A DNA stretch of 64,000 nucleotides from Medicago truncatula (taxonomy: Eukaryota > Streptophyta > Magnoliopsida > Fabales > Fabaceae), in assembly GCF_003473485.1 (NCBI RefSeq), contig NC_053043.1:37114576-37178575 (forward strand), written 5' to 3'. Below are positions 47,815 through 58,300 of this stretch, one piece after another; within the stretch, counting starts at the first letter, position 1; each line of letters opens with the position of its first letter. The notes beneath the pieces are model-generated. The model worked only from the letters and a program-made list of their open reading frames with translations. It was not told where the DNA came from and did not search any database. The translations under genes were made by a program, and so were the position numbers.

Positions 47815-47905
47815 TTTGTGAGAATAGATCGGTTGGTATGAACAATGCATAAAATATGCAAAGTTTGGGATACAAATCCCAGCCACTATCTAAAAAATAA
47901 AAACT
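47815..47905 (+). mobile_element. tRNA-derived SINE-like copy upstream of TBL gene B
   Basis: gtgagaatagatcggttggtatgaacaatgcataaaatatgcaaagtttgggatacaaatcccagcc, then an A-rich tail. It lies about 100-200 bases upstream of the TATA box of TBL gene B. Confidence 0.6.
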
Positions 47906-49284
47906 CTAACAAATTTTTTATTTTTTTTACGTGTAACTGTAAAAATTTATATTTTAAGTTAGATAAAATCGTAATGTGTGACAAAGTTCTTCTCTATAAG
48001 ATTTAACATTGTTGCGTTTTTAGATTGAACTCAAATTAGGACCTTCGGTGGAATAGATGTTTTATCATCTCATTCAAATTGTTACTCAATGTAGAGTGAT
48101 CATTAATTGATATATCTTAATCATAATACTCAATTTATATTTGGAATTTCTATGTGATTGATGAAATCAGAATAGGAAAATGTTAAACGGAGCCCCGGCC
48201 ACAAGTTAAGAATTCTAATAAAGAAAGTTATATATAATTTTCTTTTTTATTATATCCTTAAGTAGTATTCGAAAAAGTGGTTAACATGACCCATAAATAA
48301 TTATGTCAAAGTTAAAAGATATAGATTCCAAAAAAATGGTCATGGTTTGTTATGATACCGATGTATTCATCGTAAATTCATACATATATCCAGTCTCACG
48401 AATATAAGTTACTTTAGTAAATATCGTTCAAATTACGTAAAAATATGAACATAAAAAAAAAATTGACAGCGTATTCCAATAACCATAGAAAAATATATCT
48501 TTTATAATCTTTGATGTGACTCAAAAAAGAGAAGAAAACTATTTAAATGGTATTTATACGGCATATAAATACGTTATCCTACATTAAAAACTTTGATCTA
48601 ATAATAATTACTTTTTAATAGTGGGGAAGAAAGAGATCTCAATCACCAAATGACTACTACCTTGAAAGGAATTTACTACTGAAATTAGCACCATTTTCAT
48701 TAAGCGTAAATTTCAGCAGAAAAGGAATAAAAGTAATTGGTGTTGTGTGGTTGTTGCAAGATGGTATGAACTTTCGTGATGAGCTAGGGATTGCATTTGA
48801 CACTAACATGAAAATATAGAAAGAAAGAAAAAGCAAATAGCAAATTGATTCTAACACAATAAAAAAAAAACTCGAGTTTTTTCAAAATTGCTATCTAGTT
48901 TGAGGAGCGATTAATTTTGGAGTATGGATCTCATCGTCCATTAACAAGAGGAGGGGACAATTAAAGCCGAACAAGAGCAAAGTTTTGTATATATTGATTC
49001 AATACGAAAATTTGTTAAAATCTAGATATTCGAATCTAAAACTTAGAAAAGAGCATACTATTAAGTTTGAAACCTATGTCATGAGGTCGACTTTTGAGAG
49101 TTAAGAAAAAAAAATTGAGATATCATTTTGTGTGAATTGGTGCATTTACATTCAAATATTTTCTTTAAGAAAAAAAAAATGTTATTTTGACAGTTTCCAA
49201 CATTGTATCTCGACATCGTATACAATTGAGTATGAACATCGGTCTCGATGAGAGAATACAACCACCCAAAAATAGAGAAAATTT
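47906..49284. other. Intergenic; one ambiguous secreted-peptide-like open frame
   Basis: Mostly AT-rich. The minus strand 48857-48657 is open with a hydrophobic start (ICYLLFLSFYIFMLVSNA), but there is no ATG at its beginning, no cysteine pattern and no second exon was found. It is not called as a gene. Confidence 0.35.
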
Positions 49285-49554
49285 TTAGTTTATTGGATTA
49301 GGATTTTAAAGGACAATTTTTGTTTTAAAAAGTCTTGAGGATTTTAAAAGACTTTGCAAGATTTTGATGACTTTGATGATTTTAAAAGACTATTAAGGAT
49401 TTCAATAGATTTAATTCATAAGATTTTAAAGGATTTGAAATGATTTTATGAATTTTAAGAAATAATTGAAAAAAATATCATAACACACTCTCTTTCACAA
49501 AATCTCAATAAAGACTCTTTTATTTATTTTATTTTATTTTTTACGGGAGAGCTA

Positions 49555-49558
49555 GAGC

Positions 49559-49599
<41 letters not shown>

Positions 49600-49662
49600 T
49601 CAGAGAGAGAGATAGAGAGGTTTTTTACGGGAGAGCTAGAGAGAGATTTTTTACGGGAGAAC

Positions 49663-49707
<45 letters not shown>

Positions 49708-49790
49708 AAGGAAGGGGAGAGAGAGAGAGAGAGAGAGAGAGGGAGGAGAGGAAAAGAGAGTAAGAGAGAAGGGAGGAGAGAGAGGGAGAG
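49555..49790. repeat. (GA)n-rich microsatellite
   Basis: Long gagaga runs are interrupted by a repeated ttttttacgggagagctaga unit (at about 49540, 49620 and 49647). This suggests duplication of a small segment along with GA expansion. Confidence 0.85.
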
Positions 49791-49938
49791 ATAGTAAAAT
49801 CTTAAAAGAAAAAAACAATCCTAAGAAATCTCATGTTTTCATGAAAGACTTTTTCATGCTAAAATTTCACTAGAAAATCCCACAAAATCCATCAAAATCT
49901 GATTTATTAAACAATCCTTGGAAATTTGAATGATTTTG

Positions 49939-50087
49939 AATACCACTAGACTTTTTTTAAGTGATTAAGAGTCTTGATTGAATACCACAAGACTTTTTTT
50001 AAATGACAAAGAATCTTGATTGAATAACACAAGACTTTTTTTAAATTGGAAAGAGTCTTGATTGAATATCACAAGACTTTTTCATGA
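49939..50087. repeat. 42-bp tandem repeat, about 3.6 copies
   Basis: Units start aatacca/aatacca/aataaca/aatatca at 49939, 49981, 50023 and 50065, each reading on through caagacttttttt and agtcttgattg. Spacing is exactly 42 bases. Confidence 0.85.
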
Positions 50088-50131
50088 TAAAAAAGTCTTT
50101 TAAAATCCCTTAGAATCATGATCCAATACAC

Positions 50132-52560
50132 CCCCTATAAAATTCGAAAATCATATAAATACGTTGTCATTGTCTAGATTCATGTAAAAAATTATCTCTT
50201 AATTTTTAATCCCAAGAATGTTACTTACACATTACTTCTTCAATTTCATTTTCATGCTAAAGAGTAATAATAAAACATTCTCATAAAAATATGACATAAA
50301 GCTTTTTTTTTTTATTTTAAACGGCAAATGTTATTAAACGTTACATATGTGAAAGATTCACCAAACTCATAATAAAAGGAACACAAAGATGTAGCGCCAA
50401 AAGGCGAACACCCAAATAAGAACCACGCCACCGAAACAAACCCGACCCCAAACTAACAAACCACCTACAAGAACCAAAATGAAGCTAAAACCAAAACAGA
50501 ACCCAGTAGGAAAACCAAGCATGACACGTGGACAACCAAGCATGTAAAGAACAGAGATAACCACAGCCCCCTGAAATCAACACTGCAAAAAACACCTCTA
50601 AATCACCGTCACAAGGCAATCCTTTTGATTCCAACACCATTCATAGTATGTATGAACATGCGAGAATATGGATGCAATTCAATGTCCAACGACAAGACAA
50701 CACTGAATATCGAATAAACCCAATATCTCATATTGACATAATTCAACATGGTGATGGTTGTCGTTCGCGGTCAAAATAATTTACAAAAAGTAGTACAAGG
50801 TAGTTAAGCTTTGGTCGTTCTGATAAAATAATAATCAAATCATAACATTAAAAAGAAAGTAAATTGGGGGTTTATTTTTCTGAAAAACGATGATCAAATT
50901 GGCAAAATTAACGGTTTGGCAGAACAATCAATTCACTGGTTTGTTGGATTTTGTTTAGGTCTATGATGGGTATTAAAATTATTCGCTCTAAGAGCTAATT
51001 ATCTTGTTTGGCTATAAAACCAAACAATTAAGCATCAATTAATTTTATTAAAACTTCTACTGATTTTTGGAACAAGCGTCACAAAAATCTAGAATTTGAT
51101 TTACCATGATTATGGAGCAAGCGTCACAAAACCACGGCTAGTCTAAGCGTTATGGAACCTAACAATCTTCATTTGAAATAATTTAAATCAAGCGTTTAAA
51201 CTAATTCAAATATCCTAAGCAGGTCTCAGATAAAAATTCAATATAATTGAATTTGAATTGAAACAAGTGTTCAAACACATAAAAAATTATGAGTTGTAAT
51301 TGATAGAATCAATATGAAATGAAACAAACGTCTAAACATATATGATCATGGAAAAATAGAAGACGGGAAGGTAAAAGATAGTAAATTATAAGAAACAAAA
51401 TTGACATTAGAATTCAGACCTCGAGACATTAAGCAGAATCTTTGACCAATGGATACATAATTTAACTTCAATGGATGATAACAATTAAATGCTCCCTCCC
51501 AAAAGATGTCATTTTTTGTTGATATGGCCACGAGATGGGTTCATCATGCTGTCTGTATATACCATTATAGTACTTCTCGTAGAATCAACGTCGTTCCTAG
51601 TATTTTATTGGTCTTAGGCCAAGTTTGAGAAAATGGTCCCTTATATAGTATATCATTTTTTTATTTTTCATAAATGATAAATGAGACATGCATTGATCAT
51701 GACGGTTGACATCTCAACCATGCTGACACCCCAAAATATACACATCGTCCTATATGTATTCTTAATAAAAAAGAATAACAAACAAAAAAAGTTTGGGGGT
51801 CAAACCAAACTTAACAAAGCTAAGTAAAAGACATGTTCCCCTCATATCTAGTAATATAAAAACCTTTTATCATTTGATGTTACTAGTAAAAAAAATCACA
51901 CAAGACCAAATTTGATGTTCCAATTATGAAACTTTTTAGATGAAATGATATTATGAAATCTAAATATAAAATTGGGTCTGTTTAAATTTAAAACACCAAA
52001 AAGTATCCTCAAAATAAAAAACAAATTTAATATCTGAAAAGGAGTAGAGATTTTGCGTTTTACGTGTTGCTTTTGTGTTTTAACCTTTTACTTCCAACTT
52101 TTGCATTTTGGCCAATGAAATGTTGGGGTGTGTGAAAATGAAAGGTTGTTATGCTGTAAAATAAAAGGGTGAAGGGCTGAAGTATGATAAAGGATCAGAC
52201 CCTCTTTGCAATTTTCACTATCTATACCGCCATTATTAGACATATTGATATATAAACCCCACCCGCTAAAAAAACGTTTTGGCCCCCTACGAGCATGCAT
52301 GGGCCCTAGGACTTTGCACCCCCCGCCTATGCATTGGGCCGACCCTGCATAGAATGTAATATAAGGAAGTATGTTTCTGACCGATATTGTGCAGACCTCA
52401 CAACTCATAGATGTCTTATTTTCGCGCATTTCAGATATCCTGCCCCAAGAAATCCTTTTGAAATAGAAGTTGATGTCACAAGTTGGAGGGGTAGCCCTCC
52501 TTTCTCTTTAGTCTTCCTTGTTATGTCAACTTTTTTGGGCTACTAGACCTTCTTCTAGGT
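50132..52560. other. Intergenic, repeat-derived, no gene
   Basis: 50310-50600 is A/C-rich like 1905-2480. 51040-51330 has repeated caagcgt.. words (ggaacaagcgtcacaaaa, ggagcaagcgtcacaaaa, caagcgtttaaac). Around 52240-52345 a gagcatgcatgggccctaggac...gcattgggccgaccctgcat segment looks like a transposon terminus. No domain can be assigned. Confidence 0.35.
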
Positions 52561-52570
52561 TAAGGATAAT

Positions 52571-52720
52571 GAAAATTGCTTTTCTGACATACAAAAGTTC
52601 ACAATGACACATGAAAATTACCTAAAAGCCCTCAACGGTAGTTAACTGTCGCTCAAGTAATCGGAAGCAGTTAACTACCCCTGGCACCAGCAGCAGTTAA
52701 CTGCCGTTCACACCAGTAAA
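52571..52720 (+). repeat. GTTAAC-repeat element end, copy 2
   Basis: gaaaattgcttttctgacatac, aaaagttcacaatgacaca, ggtagttaactgtcgctc, cagttaactacc, cagttaactgccgttc. It matches the minus strand of 63528-63665 base for base over the first 50 or so positions. Three GTTAAC cores lie within 80 bases. Confidence 0.65.
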
Positions 52721-53000
52721 AATAACCAGTGCAGTCTGGACTGTGATTTTCCAGGAACTTTAGCTTGTTTTTACCTATAATTTCAAACGACAATTCCGCA
52801 TGAAATCGAACCGAAACAACAACATCCAACAACCACAAACATCAACATTTCATAGTTTATCAATTATTCGGTATCATTACACCAACCCGATAATGTGTTA
52901 ACGTTTCACAATTGTTTGAAATTCGTCAAATTTTTCACATTATGCAACACATTACACATAAAGTACATTAATTTATAATAAATGTGAAACTCAAATATAT

Positions 53001-53002
<2 letters not shown>

Positions 53003-53036
<34 letters not shown>
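53003..53036. repeat. (AT)n microsatellite
   Basis: An uninterrupted run of about 17 AT units. Confidence 0.9.
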
Positions 53037-53040
<4 letters not shown>

Positions 53041-53526
53041 CATTAAAGGTTAGTTACATATTAGCGAAAAAAGTTGATTTCTATCGTATTAAATAAATTA
53101 TTTGTGTATTGTATGCTTAATTTGTTGTATTGCATTTTAAGTTATTTGTGTGCCGCGTGCTTAGTTTGTTGTATTGCATTTTAAGTTATGAAAATAAAAA
53201 TAAATTATTTTGCAAAATTTTGTTTTTCCAAAAAACCTAAAAAATAAATAGTTAATTGTATTGTTTTAATTTAATTATAATCGATAATTTTATGTAATTA
53301 TAAAAATAAAAATTAAATAAGAATAAGAAATAAAAAGTGGCGGGGTAGAGTGTTGAATGAAAAACCATTGGGGATGGTAAAAGTTGAATGAGTGTTGAAT
53401 AAGAGAGATAAATAATGTGGAGTGTTGGGAATTGAAAAAGTGGATATTGAATAGAAAAATCATTGGATATGGTCTTACAATCCATCTAAATAAAAGGTTG
53501 CCAAGTCATATAGTAGTGATATAATG

Positions 53527-53530
<4 letters not shown>

Positions 53531-53561
<31 letters not shown>
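53531..53561. repeat. Poly(T) tract, 31 bases
   Basis: Uninterrupted T run. It is a likely site of assembly length error and possibly the tail of a retroposon on the minus strand. Confidence 0.9.
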
Positions 53562-53566
<5 letters not shown>

Positions 53567-54200
53567 ATTCAACAATATTATTTATCTTTTTGGAATTTTC
53601 CCTTATCCACCGCGAAGGTGGAATGAGAATTTAAAAAAAAAAAAAAAAAATTATGTTTGAAAAGAATTAAGTTTTGAAGTTTATCACGATTTGTATGTGA
53701 TATTTTTTTTTTTTGTTAGTAATTTGTATGTGATATTTTGTTAGTAACTATGAGAAATGCTAGATATCAAGAATGATTTTATAAGAAAGATTCAAGAATG
53801 ACATGACACAATAAACTCCTTTAGATTTCAATCTCATTTATTAATCTTTCATAAAAAAAAATACATAACACCCACCACCCCATGATTTCCGGTCAGACTG
53901 AGATTTTATTGGCTAACATTAATTTCAGGACTATTTCTTGATAAAATCTAAGGGTGATTATTCTGCCATGTCATTCTTGAAATTTTCTTAATAAAATCTT
54001 TCTTGATATATAACATTGTTCTTTTACTATATATGGTTAAATGATCTATTGATTAACATATAGAGACAATCTTAATATATTGGACCGTTAAAAAAAAAAA
54101 TCACAATATATTGGCTAACTTTAAAGACATTTATGATGATTTGATAAATGTCTTCATCCAACTCTGAAGTGATCAAAATTCCACTTCCTCCAAATTCCAC

Positions 54201-54330
54201 TTCCTCCGTTGTTAATTATAAGTAAATTTTTATATTTTAGATTCATTCAATTAATGATGTATCTGATCTATATTACATCATCAATTGAATGAACTAAAAA
54301 ATAAAAATTTGTTTATAATTGATAACATAG
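54201..54330. mobile_element. Hairpin MITE (Stowaway-like) in the NCR gene promoter
   Basis: ctccgttgttaattataagtaaatttttat followed by ttttagattcattcaatt.atgatgta is mirrored by the right half, whose reverse complement reads atgttatcaattataaacaaatttttat, then tttttagttcattcaattgatgatgta. The fold-back is about 130 bases with a small loop. It ends 84 bases before the ATG of the NCR gene. Confidence 0.75.
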
Positions 54331-54364
54331 TTTATTGAAGTTGACAAAGCCTTATGTTTTTACT

Positions 54365-54370
54365 TATAAA
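54365..54370 (+). promoter_or_regulatory. TATA box of the NCR gene
   Basis: tataaa in ttacttataaattcaaac, 44-49 bases upstream of the ATG, directly to the right of the MITE. Confidence 0.55.
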
Positions 54371-54413
54371 TTCAAACATTTTCTCAGTTGGTACATTGTA
54401 AACAATAAAAAAC

Positions 54414-54710
54414 ATGGCTAAAATTCTCAAATACGTTCAAGTTATGTTCATCTTTCTATCTCTATTTCTTGTTGTAACCGACGCTAGTAAGTCCACTTTA
54501 AACTTTTCTTCTTTATCATACACAAAATCTTGCATCCCCATTTTTAACATTTCTTTACTCTTATTTTGCATCATAGGTACTTCTTCCTTCCTCATAAAAG
54601 AAAACACTTTTGTTATTGAGTGTTATACCAACACAGATTGTGTACATCGTGTGTGCAAACCTCCTGCTGCTCCGAAGTGCCTTAATTGTCTTAGGTGTAT
54701 TTGTTTATGA
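54414..54710 (+). CDS. Nodule cysteine-rich (NCR)-type secreted peptide, two exons
   Basis: Exon 1 is 54414-54486 and exon 2 is 54577-54710, with a 90-bp GTAAGT...AG intron, encoding 68 residues. Exon 1 is a signal peptide (MAKILKYVQVMFIFLSLFLV..TDA). Exon 2 carries the mature part with the typical NCR spacing: C-x5-C (ECYTNTDC), then further cysteines ending in CLNCLRCIC, seven in total, one more than the usual six. Without splicing the frame also stays open through the intron, but the NCR layout (first intron right after the signal peptide) supports splicing. NCR peptides enter symbiosome compartments of root nodules and drive terminal differentiation of rhizobia in inverted-repeat-lacking legumes. 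A related defensin-like peptide with another tissue role is the alternative. Confidence 0.85.
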   Translation: MAKILKYVQVMFIFLSLFLVVTDASKSTLNFSSLSYTKSCIPIFNISLLLFCIIGTSSFLIKENTFVIECYTNTDCVHRVCKPPAAPKCLNCLRCICL

Positions 54711-55365
54711 TTTATTTGTATGTCATAATGCTACTACAATTATGATTTTTGGGACACTTTAATTTATGTTTCTGTAAAATTTCCCTATTGTAAAGCTCAT
54801 AAGAATTTTATAGACAAATCCTATATTATAAAAATATTCTATAGTCGGTCCTTGGATCGGATACCGAGTTTTAAAAAAAAAATTGTTTTTGTGATAATAA
54901 CACTGTTTAAATATCTCAAGTTCAAAAGAGAAGAGCAAATTTTATGGAAAAAACAAAATACTTTGTTAATGTTCAAAAAAAAGAAAGAGGACCAATCAAT
55001 TTATTTATTTTTTGTTTTTAGTCAAAGGACCTATCAAATTTATTGGAGAGATAAAGTGTGTGAAAAAAATGAAGGAATTTATTGGAGAGAGGAGATAATA
55101 TATCACAATTGTTATGGAAGAAAAGATTAGACATCAAAATTATTGGAAAGAGAGAAAATGAATAAAAAAAAGGAATTTGTTGGTGGAATAAAACGATAGT
55201 ATAATAAAACAAACTCAAAAAATCCACTTCATTAATTCAAATGTACTATTCTAAAACGACATTTATAAAGAAATGAATGAATTATAAATTATCCTAGTCT
55301 CATAATCCACTTTATATCTTTGGTAAATTACAATTGCAATTTGTTTATACATAGGTCATTAAAAT
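54711..55365. other. Intergenic between NCR gene and receptor kinase 3' end
   Basis: No gene. Degenerate repeats of ttggagagag/ttattggagagagat occur at about 55035-55160. Confidence 0.4.
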
Positions 55366-58300
55366 CTACAAAGTGTTGAAACTTCTATAAGGAGAATCTA
55401 TGTTGAAAGAATGCATATCTGTATGAGACGTAAATTCTGAAGTTGCATTTGTTAAGATGCTCTCTTCTTGAGTCTCAGGTGTATAAACTTTTTCACTTTG
55501 TTCACAATACTGTTGAATAATTTCCAACTCTTGATGATACTGTTGAATAATTTCCAACTTATTGCCTTCAAAAACTTGGCTTGTGTCTTGTATAACTTCT
55601 TCAACATCAGATTGTCCTTCAAGCATGCTTACAACTGATGACATGGTTGGTCTATGCATCGGAGAAACACGAGTGCATAAAAGAGCTACATTGATCATGA
55701 TCATCGCTTCCTCTTTGTTGAAATCTTCACCTAGCCTCTCATCAATTAGGTCCATTATGTTACCTTCTTCCTTTAAGAAATGCACCTGATAAAGATGAAA
55801 TACAAACAAACTTCAAGATATTGTGATGAAGACTCAAATTGGATAGAAGGTATAAAGTTATGGATGTGTTAGTTACCCAATCAACAAGAGAGAAGCATTC
55901 ATCCCTTGGCTTATTCATGGTGTTATGCTTCCCACTAACAATTTCCAAGGCAACGACTCCAAAACTATAAACATCCACTTTCTCCGTCAAATATCCGTGC
56001 ATTGCATATTCTGGAGCCATATATCCACTGCAACATCAAAATTTATATATTAACTCAAGTGGATTAAACTAAATTTTAAGAGGTTTTATTCTTTTCTTCC
56101 TCACATTACACTTAGAAAATGATAAATACCCTTCGACAAATTCCATAAAAAAAAAGAACAAATTGTATATAGAACTCACTAAGTGCCGGCTACTCTAGTA
56201 GTTATATGTGTGTGTCCGTCATCTTTAAGCTTGGCCAAACCAAAATCCGATATCTTTGGATTGAGATCTTTATCGAGCAACACATTAGTTGCTTTGATGT
56301 CCCTGTGAACTATCTTAAGCCTCGACTCTTCATGTAGGTAAGCCAAACCTCTAGCAATACCGACGCAAATTTTCTTCCTTGTCGACCAAGTCAATTTCAA
56401 TGGACAGTTTTCTTTGGCTTCATTTTCAAATGTCATAGAAAATTAGACGACAAAATCATATGGTGTGTGTACACTGTACACAGAGAGACACACACAACAT
56501 TGTAGATTATATTAATGAAAGAGCTACAAAACTTGACTACATGGATAAAAGGTTTACCAAACAAAGCACAAGCAAGGCTATTATTTTCCATGTATTCATA
56601 TATTAGCAATAACTGATCTCCCTCCATACAGCAACCGTAGAGCTTAACTAGACAAGGGTGTTGCAAAGCAGAAATCAAGCCGATCTCGTTTATAAATTCG
56701 CGGTTCCCTTGCTTTGATTTAGAAGAAAGCTGCTTAACAGCTACTATTTTGCCGTCTGAAAGAACACCCTGCAATTTCAGGAGTTTATATTATATCTATA
56801 TATGAAAGAAGTTATCGAGAAGTGAAAACAATAATAGATATTTCAATGACATTCAAATTTCAAATGAAAGTGTAGATTGTCCACAATACCTTGTAAACAG
56901 GACCAAACCCGCCCTCTCCAATCTTAAACGCAATATCAAAGTTGTTAGTTGCTGCTTTGATTTGCCGTAACGTAAATAGCCCAGGTTGGAAATCTAAACC
57001 CTTTAGCTCTGTTGATTGCAGTAAAAAAGAATATATAAATAAAATCAGAGATATTTTTTGAGTAACTTCCACATCTAGACATAATGGCAGCTTTGACTAA
57101 AGAATCTATATTTTTATAAAATCAAATTCAGCCTGTTATGTGTATAAAGGAATTTCCAAAAATTCATTTTTATGGTTGCAAAATCCCAATTTTGCATCAA
57201 AATTCCTTAGAGTTTTAGAGTAAAACTATCTTAGGTCTTACCCCTTTCTAACGGACCTATATGTTGTCGACATCTTCTCCACCAATATATACTGAATACC
57301 AGTAAGATAACTAGTCCTCCAGCAACAGCAGTCACGACAATTTTCCAAACAGGCATGCTACTGCGCTTTTCCACTGGGGGTGTAAAGTCTGTTTAATTAT
57401 GATAAAATATAAAAGACTTGCATATAGACCATATTAGAGGATGATGGAATAAGAAGAACCATGAAGAACTATAACTGACCAGGATCAACCGATATGGCCG
57501 ATATAAGAGGACCATATACTGAATCAAATGGGATACCGGTTGTCCCTTTCCCCGCCCAATGAAGGCGAATCTCCAACGTATTACTAGTCACATTAGCAGT
57601 GAAATTCTTTATGATTGCCTTACCAACTCCACCGGCTTCTTTTGCAATATTGAAATCCTTCAGCACCAACCTTCCCTGCAAAATGGTTTATAATGGTCAA
57701 AGGAAACTTGTTCAATACTAAACATGTTGCTGAAAAACATAAGATGATGAGATCATGCACCTGAATATATATGTCAAATATACGTCTTCCAAGGCTGTTA
57801 TATGTTTGATCATCCGTAAACATTATCTCCGCAAAATGGAGATTTACACTGTAGTTTCCATTTCCCAGGCAAAATCCATAATATGTTAGAGAAAGCGGCG
57901 AAACCCGTGCATCCATATACAGTTTGGCATTTTCCATGGCAAGGTTGGTTTTTTTAGACCAGGTATAGTAGTCCGCAAGGCTACTATTACTATCGAAGAA
58001 GTGACCAGTGTTGCTAAGTGCCCAGTTTGATCCAGTTCGCTGAAAGCTTGCTGGTCCAACTTGACTTGAATCATCATCATATGTCAAGCTTTCATTAGAA
58101 GTTATTTGCTTACCACCACAATTTATACGGAGAGAGTACGAAGCTGGAATGGTCAAAAGAAAAAAAATGCTAAGTACAATAAGATGATCACATTATAAAT
58201 AAAAATTGTAAGATTAGAACCTAGAACAACAACCTTGGTTCGAAAGAAAACAAATATGAAAAACGCAAAAAGAGAATACAAGGATTTATTGTAGAAATAA

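Larger units (their letters stand above)
49285..50131. mobile_element. Non-autonomous DNA transposon derivative with 42-bp tandem repeats and GA tract
   Basis: The left end attggattaggattttaaaggac pairs with the right end, whose reverse complement starts agggggtgtattggatcatgattctaagggattttaaaagac. The inner flanks repeat aagactttt and ttttaaaagactt on both sides. A GA-rich microsatellite (about 49555-49790) and four 42-bp direct repeats (49939-50087) lie inside. The ggggtgtattgga end is common in plant hAT and Harbinger MITEs. The left end lacks the outermost bases, so the class stays open. Confidence 0.6.

Noticed and set aside
48657..48857. Hydrophobic minus-strand open frame that could be a signal peptide exon, ending at a possible AG/GT donor
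   Set aside because: It has no ATG at the start of the hydrophobic stretch, no recognisable mature domain and no matching second exon was found.
52088..52546. Overlapping open frames with proline/glycine-rich residues on both strands
   Set aside because: They lie in a GC-richer patch that looks like a transposon terminus (gcattgggccgaccctgcat), with no domain match by eye.
54414..54710. Reading the NCR region as one unspliced 98-residue protein
   Set aside because: The extra 30 residues start with a GTAAGT donor and end with a TTTGCATCATAG acceptor right after the signal peptide, the standard NCR intron position.
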